Source: Bryoerythrophyllum caledonicum (taxonomy: Eukaryota > Streptophyta > Bryopsida > Pottiales > Pottiaceae). Taken from it: 64,000 bases of DNA. Where the stretch lies: positions 2,544,501 to 2,608,500 of the forward strand of contig OZ020517.1 in assembly GCA_963971425.1 (NCBI GenBank), read 5' to 3'. This document shows, piece after piece, positions 35,594 through 48,040 of this stretch. Numbering within the stretch: position 1 is the first letter of the stretch; the number at the start of each line of letters is the position of its first letter. The notes below the pieces were generated by a model. That model saw nothing but the letters and a program-made list of their open reading frames with translations, ran no database searches and was not told where the DNA came from. Both the position numbers and the translations under genes were made by a program.

Positions 35594-36499
35594 CTGAATT
35601 GATCTCTTCGAGAAACAATCACAGTGTCCAGGACATCACGATGTCTATGCAATACTCAGGTGATATAAGTGGACACCCGGTAGATTCTGCGGTGATAATG
35701 AGGTAGATACACAGGGAAACTTTGTAAACCTGTGAATGCTGTCTGAGTAGGGAGTGAATTGTAAAATAGGTTTTACCAAAGAGTGCAGTTGTCGGCGAGT
35801 AGAGATACCAACTCGACAGACTTGTAATCGGACAACTTGTAATGTCGAAAGGTCTGGTGACCACAAATGGTTGCAGGTTCCAGTCTATGTGATACCCTTC
35901 TGATATCATGGTGCTGCACGTGTGATACTCAGGCACTTTTCTGTAGGCTGGATTGATTTGTGAATGGGTTATTTATTCATGTTCTGGTTCCTGCTGCCTT
36001 TACGTCGAGCAGTATGAGGGCCAGGGTGGATTGACCCCCGCGTTGCCCTTGGCCAGGATGGATGGGATCAATCCTCCTCGCTGCTGATGGTCTCAGCACC
36101 CCTCGTTCTCCAGCCTTTGTTCATATGCGTCAGCCTATTGAATGGGCTTCATGTCCCAGATATGGTCCCTAAAAGTTTGGGTTTGGCTCCTCATGTCCAC
36201 ATGAGTTTCACGGTAAAATTCGATGTGGTTCCAAACCAAACCATTTGATTACCCTCTTCTGATTTATCTTTTTAACCATATTATTATTACAATGTTCCCA
36301 ATGTGTTCCCAATGAGTTCCCATGTTGTTCCTCAAAGTTCCCACCGTGTTCCTCACGTGTTCCCAACGTGTTCTCCATGTTCCCAAAGAGTTCCCAATGC
36401 ATTTTCACCTAGGAACCAATTTACATATTTAAGATTTATCCAAATTAACCTTTTGTTTAGTGGGGCCCACCACCAATCGTTGGGGCTCCCAACGGAGGC
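35594..36499. other. 3' flank of the reductase gene
   Basis: It probably contains the 3' UTR. Apart from the GTTCCCA minisatellite (36294-36400, separate entry) I see nothing recognisable. Confidence 0.5.
36294..36400. repeat. 11-12-bp minisatellite, GTTCCCAATGT type
   Basis: Ten units of 10-12 bp (GTTCCCA plus 3-5 variable bases such as ATGT, ATGA, ACGT, with some GTTCCTCA and GTTCTCCA). The short frames through it on both strands are repeat artefacts. Confidence 0.9.
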
Positions 36500-36715
36500 T
36501 CATCCGCACACATGTGCGTGTGCCTAATGCCGTAGCTTTGAATGGAAGTGTCTGCATAGGACATACAACTTCCCAGCTTTTGCCCTTCCTTCACTCTCTA
36601 CTTAAGGGCACTGGAATCTTGAGGGATCCCATTTCCTAATTTAGAGAAGGGAAGAAGTAGCTCATGATCTGCTTCGGAAATAATTGCCTTTGTAGTTTAA
36701 CGCCGGAGGACCTCT
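36500..36715 (-). repeat. Right inverted repeat bracketing the reductase gene
   Basis: This is the partner of 30671-30890. It ends with GCCGGAGGACCTCT immediately before TTAA (36716-36719). The two arms are about 75-80 percent alike by eye. Confidence 0.75.
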
Positions 36716-36719
36716 TTAA

Positions 36720-38883
36720 CCCTTAAACGCCAAAGCCAAAAATTGGCTTCTCAGATGGCATTCAATTTTGTGACAAATAACATACTAAATTTTTGCCAAA
36801 TTTTGATTTTTTTTAAGTTATGAGCAAATAACTTGCGGCTTTCTACCAGCAACCAGTGCACTTGGCTAAGTGCATAATTGCTTAATTGCGTGTTATTGTT
36901 GGATGATAATCAACGTGAACAATTGTTTTTCATCCATATTTTTGTGGAGGAGAGTTCCTTGTATATACAAGTATTAGATGATGATGAAATTGTAAATCTA
37001 TACATTGAAAAATAATTGTTATGTTATTTGTTCTCTCCATATATATCCTTGGATATTCATAGGAAACTAAAGATAGATTATTAAATCTAAGTTGGAAATG
37101 GGATCAAGACTCCTTAATTTACAAATAACTACTCAAATTTCATAGTTTGGATGATAATTTAGTAACAAAAAAGATAAAATTCAATGAAGCCATTTAACCC
37201 TTAAACGACGGAGCCTATGACCGTGGCATCAATCTAAATTTTCAATCAATTGTATGCTCTAGTTCTCATCAAATATAAGTGGAATTTTTTATAAAAAAAT
37301 TCAGAGATGAGATCATATGTCTCAATTATGTTACAAAAACCATAGAATTTTTTGTGTAAATTTGAATTTATTGTGATTTTCTGAAGAAAAAGTGAAGAAA
37401 ACTCATATTAAATACAAATTATGCTAAAAAATTCTGAAAATAACAGCAAAGGTGGACATTATACCGTAGGTGAACCTCTGGTCCGGCATAAATTAATTAG
37501 AAAAGCCCATGCCGAATTAAGTGGAAAATATGTTTTTGAAAATGCCAAAATTGTTAAAAATGTATATTTACAGATTTTGGCACATGGAGAGACATCAAAG
37601 GGGATTAACCCCTACAGGACCATGACAACTTTCGCTCTAAAACCAATCCAAAACTGCCACTGCCAAAAAGAGACATGAAAATCACATTTTAAAGTGAATT
37701 TTAGATTTTCAACCATAAGATCTTAAAATAGACTTCTATATAAACATGCCGTTAAATTTTGGTTGCAATCCACCGCACGGATTGATAGATTTTAGTGCTT
37801 AAAGTCAAAACAATGGTTCATTTTCTTCCTAGTGTTGAGTAGATCAGTAGACTTTGACTTCACTTTGTATCAAATTTTTGCATTGTACAAGGTCTAAATC
37901 TTTTACCATTGTCTTAAGCATGATGTTATTCCCCAACACACCAATTTTTAGAGGTAAAAAAGGGCTATAGCATATTCAAAACAAGTGTGCAAGAAGTGGA
38001 GGTTCAAAAATTGCCATTTCACATTTTATTTTTTTGTGAATTACGTATGTATTCAAATGATAATCCACAGTCAATAAGAAGGTTTTCACCACGTATTGTT
38101 GTTGAAAAAATAAAAAGTGAAAAATATGAAGATCTCTAGGTTTTATGTAGAAAAGATGATTTTTTTTTCCCCCGTTGCCCGACAATAGAGTTATCCGCAA
38201 AGTACCCCAAATCCTCAGTTTCTAACCTGTAAAATGGAAAAGCCAGGGTTGCCGAGTCCACTAGCAGGGTTTCATTGTAGACCTTAAATAGAACATCGGA
38301 TACACTCTAGGATTGTAGGATACATGCCAGAGTGTCATGACGTTCAACATTGTTCTTTGTTTTTGGGAGATTTGTGCCATTTGTGCCATAAATAACACCT
38401 CCATAAAACCCTCAAGTCCTGAATTTATTTCACAGGATTACTTTGCGGCTACACCCAAATACAGGTTAGATTCTCTTTTGCATGAAAAAAGGAGGACAAA
38501 AGACCGGTTCCCTTTACGAATAACTCAAATGTGTGAAAATGTTTGACTTGGAATAAAATGCCTTTTTACACTAAAGACATCATTAGCTACATTTCATTAG
38601 TTCGACTCAAATTCAAAAAATATCATTTTGATGGCTTGAATTCAGATCTAGAGCTAAAGCTAGAAGTTTCTCAATTTCACTGTATTGAGAACCGTGTCAC
38701 AAGCATTTTCTTTCATAGATAAAACATGATTACCTCAATGAGGCCAGTTTCATCATCATCTAATACTTGTACATACAAGGAACTCTCCTAAATTTAAAAA
38801 TGGATGAAAAACAGTTGTTTACGTTGATTATCATTCAACAATGTCATCCGAAGCCAATTTCTGGCTGCTTCGGCGTTTAAGGG
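36720..38883. mobile_element. Non-autonomous TIR element (about 2.16 kb) between TTAA sites
   Basis: The left end CCCTTAAACGCC..AAGCC and the right end GGCGTTTAAGGG are inverted copies. The inverted homology continues in patches to about 36985 on the left and 38745 on the right (GGAGAGTTCCTTGTATATAC versus its complement near 38775-38795). TTAA flanks both ends (36716-36719, 38884-38887). A further CCCTTAAACGACGGAG after TTAA at 37194 suggests a nested end. There is no transposase frame. TTAA target and CCC termini resemble piggyBac; because TTAA is palindromic it could be part of the terminal repeat instead. Confidence 0.65.
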
Positions 38884-39787
38884 TTAACGATAGAACTGAA
38901 ATTTATCCATTGCTATATTATTCATAAAGAGCTCCCACTTTCATCAAGATCTGAGACTGAAAACTAAGTATATACCAAAAGTCTCCACTCAGATATTGAA
39001 AAACCTTCCAAATCAATGCTGAATTAGTTCTATGAGTTCCACCAAAAATTTCAGGTCTCCTGACAATGATTTGCGTACTGCAATGGACACTAGACATGCA
39101 AAGAACACTTGACATGACTGGATTGAATACCTTCATCGCAACAAGGAGATAACGACACGCCATCAACGGAAGACCGCTGCCCAACACAACCTGTCTCATG
39201 GATCAATTACCAAGTAAAATTTTGTACACAACTGACTTCCTATTCCAGCGCCATCGGGATCAGCATCATCATCATCTTCTTCCCGCCCATAAATTAGCTG
39301 CTGGCCTCCACCAAGCTTCATTCCGCCTGCTGCTCAGCCACTGCCAAACCGACACACACACACCATCGTTACTTGCCAAACCGACCACACCTCCATTGGA
39401 ATCCGCACTCTTCCCCAAAACAAACCACACCGAACACTACTCCACAAACAACAAATGCACTTCACAAACGCATCGTCCACCACCAGACACAACCGGGCAC
39501 ACGGGAACAATCCCAGCTCAATTACCAGCTGCACACCCTCATCGTCCACGGACACCGTCGCAACCGGGTCCACAGCCAACCGGTTTGCCCACTTCGAGGG
39601 CATTGTGATCCCCTACGCCATTTGCACCATCACCGCCGGATTCACCGACTGTGCTACCATGTTGTGACGTTGCACACATGTGTATATCAGCTTACACCAT
39701 CTAATCGTTGCAAAATACAAAAGAATAACTAAACTTAAGAGTTGCGTCTCAGCTTTCATGACCCGCAACCCACTCATCCTCCACCAC
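38884..39787. other. Intergenic region downstream of SEC16
   Basis: It presumably holds the 3' UTR of SEC16 on the minus strand near 39400-39787. The plus-strand open frames in 39198-39732 are shadows without family resemblance. Nothing else is seen. Confidence 0.45.
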
Positions 39788-42700
39788 CTATAGCTCTACC
39801 TCCTGCATCTCCTCTCCACTCAGCGAGTCCACGGACTGGCTCACTTTGAACTGCTGCCCTGTATATTGTCTACTCGGATCCCTCGACTCGCCGCTCGTCA
39901 TTGGAACCGCGCCCAACGCCGGCGGGGCAGGCAACGACGCACTCGTGTCGCTGCCATTCGGCAAGTAAAAGCTACCATAACCGGGCTGGCCTGCAGACAA
40001 AGCCTCCGCATGATCCAACCCGCTCGCCCTATCGTGCCCGCTGAGTGACACTCCGAACACGTCTTCCTCGCCAACCGGATTCTGGAACGAACTCGGATAC
40101 CCGCCCCATGAAGAGGACTTTGCATGAGCACCTCCCAACGTGGGACCTTCCCCGTGAGAGCTCTGATCATCGCCCTCCGCTTTGAACGACGCAAGGCCCC
40201 CTGGCGCTCCGGGAACCATAGTAAAGCCGTACCCCACGCCCGCGTCCGTCACAAAATTTGAGCTGCCTGGGTCCGACGTCGGGCCCTGACTGGACCCTGC
40301 ATCGCTGCTTCTCGAAGCCACGCCACCGAAGCTCTCACCCACATCACCGCTGCTGTCAGGCGCGAAAGAACTCGACGGTACGGGGCCTGGAACAAACATG
40401 GCGGGCGCTGACACCATGCCCCCGCCTGGCATCGTCGGCGGAAGAAGCGATCCCATCACGGACTTAGTCGGAGTTGTCAGACCCCCCTTGTTGAACGTAT
40501 CCACATACCTGAATCAAAGCAACCCTTGTGTCAGGAATCACCACGCACCACACGACATACCTCAACATTCTCAGCTACGCACAAGCTGCGACACCCATGG
40601 CATCAGCCAGCACACCCAGCAACATCCTCAAACCTCCCACAATATCCGCAAGGTCGTTCCGCATGTACACAGAGACTCACACGTGTTGGGAACCCATACC
40701 TGGAACGAACTCCGCCAGCTTGCCGCCGATTCGAATAGTAGTTGCTGCTGCTCGGTGCCAGCGGTGGTGTCCCTGGTTTCGAAGGCACAGCTTGTGCTGG
40801 TGCACTGCCCTCTTCTTGAGACGCTGGGATGGATCCCACGAAGCTCGACGTCGTGGGTGGAGGTGGCAGTGGAGCAACCTCGGGGGTCGGATCCACTCCT
40901 TCCTCCACCCACTTCTTCAACTTCTCGTCGTAGTAAAACTTATTTGCGTCTCCCAGTTTCGCCTGGGCCATCATACAACCACACACCCCTTGTTCAGATA
41001 ATCGACTTTCATTGCCAGACGCTTGGCGACTCGGTGACTCTTACCAACAGCAATATCACTCACTGCGGATGTGACTTCCGCGCCTCACGTTCTACAATCA
41101 ACTCTTTCTCGCCCCCTTGGAATCAACAACATACTTTTCCATAACAACCCAAGTTTTGCGCTCAAATGGAGCAGCCAGCTCTCAACGAACAAAAACCAGT
41201 GCCCTCCTCCCTACATGGGAGCAGATACGAGGGTTCCCCTCACGCAGACCCAAACAATCACACTAACATTGAACACACATGCACACGGCTGCTTTCGCAC
41301 CTCTTTTTTATTCGACCCCCAAAACCCACTTGCCCTCGACAGAAGATTGGAGCCCAACCGTCCGAGTCCCGCCAGCCGTAATCCAGCTGCCCTCGGTGAT
41401 AATCCATGCCCGTCTGCGTCTCCCTGGAAACATTTTCCAAAACACACCTTTCAGCATTAGCCATTGCACATATGCGAGCTAGTCAGCTTCAGAAGATCTC
41501 AATAATTCCGGGTACCTATCAATTCCTCTCAAACCCAGAAATGCCATTTCCAAAGCCCAACATGAGCCCCACAACTAATCAACTTAAAAACCAACCGCAC
41601 AATTCACAGACCACTACTCCACGTCCCCCACATCAGAGCTCTTCATTTCCACAATGTGGCGTGAGCGATCAGTCTTGGAAAAACCCCAAGTTGGGTCCTG
41701 ACTTGCGAGCTATGAAAGATCGTCGTGGTGTTATTCAAGTAACTTGGTCATCAGTATCCGTCGCACGACGAATATCTACTTTAGCACGTACTTGCACGTA
41801 TCGATAACGTACTTCAACACATAGATACCTCATACATGTTCAAACTAGGGCACTACCGCGTTTAAACTTGACAACTCCTTCTGCCCGACAGTTTCAGACG
41901 GCTGCAGCAATACTCCATCGACCAAAAACTAGCAGGCAACTGGTTTAGTCTTCACGGGTTTTTATTCCACCACGGACCCAGTATATCTCGTCACATTCCT
42001 CCTCTCATCCCACTCGCTAAACTGTCATATAGCACAACCATCTCTAGTCTGGCTCACAAAACAAACTACATACTGAACCCGACACTGCAACGCAAAATGA
42101 CTCCGACTATCATGCACACGTCCAGTCCAATGCCCATAACCAAAGCCACAGCGCATACGTGTCACCACACAATCCACAACCTGATAGACCTGAGCCTGAA
42201 GCGAAGGACGGTCATGCCATGTGCACACTGATGCACAGCGTGGATCCATCGCACAGATGGGCTCAACCGCACCGCATCGAGTCCAAGCATACGAGAGCCA
42301 GACTTCCTCACATGACCCTCCAAGAATCCACCCATTGAGCCATAGGATGCACCCCGCCCACCCACCTCATACCTGACCTCCCTCTTCCGCTCTACACCTC
42401 TAGGACCTCCGTGCGCTGTAAGACAACGATACATCACCCTCACCAAAATATCTGTGCTATCCATGCACAAACACACACAATCATACAACCACGAACCATC
42501 ATACGCTCGACACCACCCACCACCAAACAATCCCAAACTTAACCCCACGTCCCAACTCTACCTGCTTCGCATTCCGCCCGAAGTCCGGCTCCGACTGGCT
42601 CCGAGCAGGACCACGGTTCGGCTCCTGAGGCAAACGCTCCATAGAAGCTGCGATAGAAGCGGACGGTGGCATCAACGCACCCGAACGCTGCCCTCCATTG

Positions 42701-45700
42701 TAGCCAGGACGACCGCCGAAGTGATCTCCGTTATCCAACGGTCTGTACCCAAACGGATCCGCCGCTGGAGCAGTCGGAGGAGGGCCTCCAATCAACTTGG
42801 AGATGCCCCAGTCCATCGTGCCCTTGATCTTGTTCACCAACTTTCCAGGTGCCAACTTCGATCCGGACCCGTCCTGCCAACACAAAACCCCGATCACTGC
42901 AAGAGATGATGGCTGTCCGGAGAAATGGTCACAACGTAGAATTCCTTGCCACAACGGCGAGAAACATGACATCAAACACCAGTATCAACTCTCGTGTACC
43001 GCTTCTACTTCTGGCGCTCTCGTCTCCAGCCCAGAAAAACCTTACAAATGCCCTCAAAAGAAACGCTCCAAGTCCTTCAATTACGTCACATTCAGCATAT
43101 GCGACTACTGATTGAAGCCTTCGAACCAACCCCAGGGCCCGCACTCGTACGGAAAACCAAACCAAACCAAATCACTTCGAACCGGGTTGCCACATATGCA
43201 AAAGAGACTCCACATATTCTCAAACGCACCTGCAAGTGCACTCGGATCCTTTCTTCCAAACTTGTCGCCAGCGCCTTACATTTCTCTACCTCCGGACTCC
43301 GCACTCCTGCCGACTTCAATGTTTGCAGCACTGCTCTGCAGTATCTGTTCATCCACCCACAGCATAAAATGACAACCATCAGCAACTCTACAACCGATGT
43401 ACAGACTTGCGTATTTGCAGATTTATGAATCCGCTCCTCTCGCTGTAGATCGCATTCATAGCAAAGTAAACCTATCCCCTCTGAATCGCCTCTTGCCGAT
43501 GCCGGGTCCTTCGTTTGACCGGCAAAACTCTCCAAGACAGCACAACACCACAATGACATCATCATCACACTGCCACGTACTTGAGTGAATCTCTTGTGTT
43601 TCCGCACTCCAACAGCATCTCAGCATACACCAGCTTGTACGGCTGAAACGATAGGATGACGCTCTGAGGGTTGCCCAGTACTTTCGCGTACTCGTAAATC
43701 TCTGTCCTCTGAACGACACAAACGACATCAGTCAGAAAACACGACAACACAACCCTCTAAGCCCTACCGCTGCACGCACCCTACAACATGCCAAACCCAT
43801 CCACAGCAGTTTCTCATAACCCATAATTCCAGATTCGTCGCCCGTCCTCCGTGAGCTCTACACAGGGGGCAAAACGGCCACTAACAGTAACAAATACTTC
43901 ACATCCATATCACCAATCTTCAAACACTCGTGCTTCTAAACATATCTGGGCACGTCGCTGCCAATCATGATCACCAGACTCAAGGCGGCTGTGCAATCCG
44001 ACCAGGAATACACGACAAAAACCTGTGCATCCACCCCGACAAACACAAACGCTTGCCTGAATAGCCTCCGCTGTCACGAACGTCCGCGGATTCTTCACAT
44101 GATCCGCACCAATCAGACACAGCCTTGCGTTTCCAGAGCACGGCTCTAGATTCGCGTCCGCAACCAGATAACACAAATGCGCGGCTGCTATCTGTCACGG
44201 CCAACAAACCCATCGGTCAGGACCACCGCATCCTTCTTCACTCCGACCAACACATGCATGAACCCACACAGAAGCCTACCTCTCCACGAACGCCCCACAG
44301 CCGATCGCCCAAATGCAGCATCACTCGCTCATCCCCTTGCGTGCGATTGGCTGCCATGATCGCCAGATTCTCTTGCCAGTCATCCAGCATAGCTCCCTGA
44401 CCGTCCTGCATTCACAGCACCCATGATTCACAAAGCCACCCACGGACGGCAATCACCTACTTCCTGCAACAGCAATCCTCAAACAACCCTACTGCAGCAA
44501 TCCAGTCTGTGACCACTATCTCCACCCCTAAACCGATAAAAGACATCTCCAACGCGGTGAAAAATGCACAGCACTTGCAAAAATCCGAAACCCCAAGATC
44601 GCCCGCTCCGACGTAAAGTGGGCACGCCTATCCGAAGTAGACAGTCAACACTCCTCAGATGAAATGACCCAAAACTCACCTGACTCTGATCCCCGGCACC
44701 CGCTCCTCCACCTATCGGACTTCCTGGTTGATAGCTCGATGGTGCAAACACCTCTGCAGGCTGCCCGGCAAGAAGCAGACTCAGGGTGCGAAGAGGGGAC
44801 CCGGATACAAACTGCCGCCGAGCCATCTCTGTCACAGTGTCACAGAAGAACTGCACAACAAAAACATGCCGTTCGTCACCACTCGTCAGACCTCACCGCC
44901 AGAACTACGACTACCCCTCGGCCTCACACCAAACACCAACAGCTTACGAGCCCCAACAGCCTCGGTTCACGTCCACGCTACCTTTTCACCAAGCTGTCGC
45001 GCAATCACAAGCGCAATCCCCCACAGCTCGCCTTCGTGGGCACACTTTAGAGCATCCTTCCGCTTTCCACATACCAGCAGCTTTTTCACCTCCACTGCTG
45101 TTGCCTTTCCATAACCACACCCCAACAACACACCCCTCTTTCTTAGAAAAACACCTCCATGCAAGAGCCCCGCAAACACCAAATTCATGCCATTTACCAA
45201 ATAAATACACGTCTCATTTTCCTCAACCGGTATTTCCACACATTCATATGGCCCACCGCAATGTACCCGACCAAAAGGGCTACGCGATCAAATTACACCG
45301 CTTCGATGCAACCTACAAGGAGGACTTCGTGTAAAACTCCAAGCTTTCGGAAGGTAGTGCTTACGCAGGACCGGGAACGTGAACATCATCATCATCATGA
45401 CCATCCAAGACTGCTCATGTCAGGACATGCGCTTCGTGTTGCGAGACTACCTCACCCGTCATGGTAGCTGCAAGCACATACAAATATGATGAACTAGACG
45501 AGATAATACCTGCAATTGCTGCTCCACAGGCGCTCCACGCAACGCGAGACTCCTATTGCTCAATCCACCGTACAAGCCTTGCTCGCTTCCACCGCACGAC
45601 AAAAGTTTCGCTAGTGCCGCTTCTGGCCCGTCTTCTTCCTGCATACCCAGGACACATGCCAACTAATCAACCCTCTCAACTGCACCCAAGCCATGACAGA

Positions 45701-46809
45701 CACCGATCAAGCTCCATCCCCCTGGCATTCTATGAAACCAACACGCTCATCACTGTCCAGGCCCAGATTTGAACCACACCAAACAGCTTCCTAACACCTG
45801 GCCACTCTTGCGCTCAACTCAAGCACGAAAGAAGACACCGGCCAACCTCCTACTATACACGAGTGCAGTCCAACAAAGAAGTAAACGGGATCAACCCACC
45901 ATTGCAGAGTTCACGGAGTTCACATTAGAAGACCGCAACTTCCCGTAGTGCTGGCACGCCACCTTCAGCACGCCCAAGAGAAGCCGCGCTGGGTCGTGCG
46001 CTGATTGAGTCCCGATCCGCTCATCGATCCACTTATTCAACTCTTTCGTCGACCCGCCGCCTATCAGTGGACCCACGAAGCTTGATTCCTGCGGAACGTG
46101 CGCCATCAGGTTCGACACCTGGATGGGACCAGGCATCCATGCCGAGCCACTCGCAAACGCCTGCTCGACCAACGGTGCGCAACACAGACATCAGTAAGGC
46201 AAACTCAATATGTTGTCCACCTACTTCAATTCTAAACAACTACCCTCACCATCAACTCACACATACACCCTTCATTCTGCCACTCTACATTCTCAGACAT
46301 ATCATCCTAATGTGGTCACGTAATCTCCAATACTAAGCGAACCCTAAAGCAACAAACTGCTCATTGTCTTCCCAGTACTCCTACACTACCAACCCCGTCT
46401 TCCACGCCCAAACCCAAACCCCAAACGAAAACTCGCCACCCTCAGAGGCCAGACCATGCCCTTGAATACATCCCTAATCATCGGGGCCCCAAGTCAATGA
46501 ACCGAGTTGAAAGGCAACTGCACACTTTCTGCGAGCGGACTACAATTGCCAAGCCCGTCTCAGCAAACATAAACATATGCAAAATCATATTCTGGTGGCC
46601 GCTGCATACCTGATCGCCGTCACTCGTGTGGAGGGTCACGGGATCGCGATGCTTCATGAATACGAACTTGCCCCCGAATCCGAACGCCGCAAGAGAGTGG
46701 GGAGGCCGTCCAACACAAGTTCTCATCGCTTCCTGGATGTTCTGAGGAGGAGGAGCCGTAGGATTGGTGTACTGCTGATACTGGTTGAACTGAGGCGCAT
46801 TGCCCCAAC

Positions 46810-46844
<35 letters not shown>

Positions 46845-48040
46845 GGATAGTTGTTCGGTACACCCGCTGCACCATAATTGTAATAAGCATCGGCCGCGGA
46901 GTACGCCTCAGTCTGGCCACCAAACTGCCCCTGCCCACCATACCCAGGCCCTGCCCAGCTCCCATCGCCGTTCAATTGCGGAGAATAGAAGCTCGACGCA
47001 ATACCCGCGCTCGCATTGCTCTGCGCACCCTGCCCCTGCCATTGCTTGCCTCCCTGCGAGTACGCATTCACCGGATTCGCTGTGTACCCGTTGGCCAGCG
47101 CGTTCGCACCATCACCTGCTCCGTAAAAGCTTAAGGGCTGCTGGCTCGGATTCACATTCTGAGGCACCTCACTGCTCTCGTTCCCGTACGTTTTCGTCTG
47201 CTGCTCCTGCTGCTTGTGCCATGATTCCTGCCCGCTGTACGCCTGCGATTGCCCCTCCGAACCCTCGCTGTACCCCGGCGTCGGCACCCACGCCTGCGCC
47301 GCGTAGTCCCACGTCCAACCCGGATACTCACCCGCCACGGTCTCCGTCGCAGCGGACTGGGTGCTGTCCCACGCTTGGGACGCCGCCGCACCTCCATCCT
47401 GCCCCTGGCTCTCCTCTGCCTGAACACCACTCGCCTCCAAAATGGTCTGCATATGGTGCACGTGATGCGCGTCTACGTAATCCCCACTGTAACCTGCCGC
47501 ATTCTCTGAGGCAGCCGGAACTGGGCTGTACCCCTCAACTTGTCGCCATTCCCCAGCCTGGTAATCGTAATACCAACCCGGATAGGGATCTGCACTCTGC
47601 ACCACCGCCGCCTCACCCGCGTCATCCGTCACCGGCGCCTGCGCCACCGCCACACCATCGACCGATGCCTCCACTGGCGCTACTTCTTCGTGTACCACGG
47701 GCGCCGCGTCAACTGGTGGCTCATCCAATGCCTCCTCCACCACAGCCACAGCAGCGGGCGCAATGCCCGTTTGCACTGGCTCCGATGCGAGCCCACCCCA
47801 CTCGAAGAAATCTACATCGGATCCAAGCTCCAGCGCGCCCGAGCTCGCGGGCGCAGGCTCGCCCTCATTCACAAGAAAATCCGAGAACGACCCGCACCTC
47901 TGGTCGCCGAACTTGGCAGTGAAGTCGCTCCAGTCCTTGACGCGCGCGCCCTCCGCCCCAATTCTCTCCCCCTCGCCCCCGCCCTCCTCCGATCTCGCCT
48001 CCTGCGCCATGGATCCGTCGCCCACCTCCATGCCCACCAT
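39788..48040 (-). CDS. SEC16: SEC16/MAG5, COPII coat assembly protein
   Basis: Thirteen exons on the minus strand: 48040-46610, 46160-45900, 45638-45510, 45104-44982, 44850-44680, 44405-44280, 44191-44057, 43708-43581, 43344-43230, 42873-42562, 41423-41301, 40962-40700, 40508-39788. They give 1345 residues. SEC16 organises ER exit sites and binds COPII subunits. Exon 1 has acidic N-terminal SDFL/DFFEWGG motifs, repeated aromatic YPGWYYDY / YPGWTWDY segments, Q400-410 and the GRPPHSLAAFGFGGK start of the conserved central domain. Exons 2-9 hold that domain (ELNKWIDERI, LWGIALVIARQLG, AAHLCYLVADAN, EIYEYAKVLGN). Exons 12-13 carry the plant C-terminal NKFYYDEKLKKWVEEG and end DSLSGEEMQEVEL. The intron after exon 7 has a GC donor. 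Several in-frame ATGs lie within the first 12 codons; 48040 is the first. Exon 2 donor (45899) is the least certain. Confidence 0.93.
46811..46843 (-). repeat. CTG/CAG trinucleotide run in SEC16 exon 1
   Basis: Eleven uninterrupted CTG triplets on plus code eleven glutamines (about residues 400-410) just before the conserved central domain. All units are identical, so it is probably length-variable. Confidence 0.9.

Noticed and set aside
42454..45772. Many plus-strand open frames across the SEC16 introns and exons
   Set aside because: They cross well-supported minus-strand splice sites and are low-complexity Pro/Thr/Ser/His sequence.
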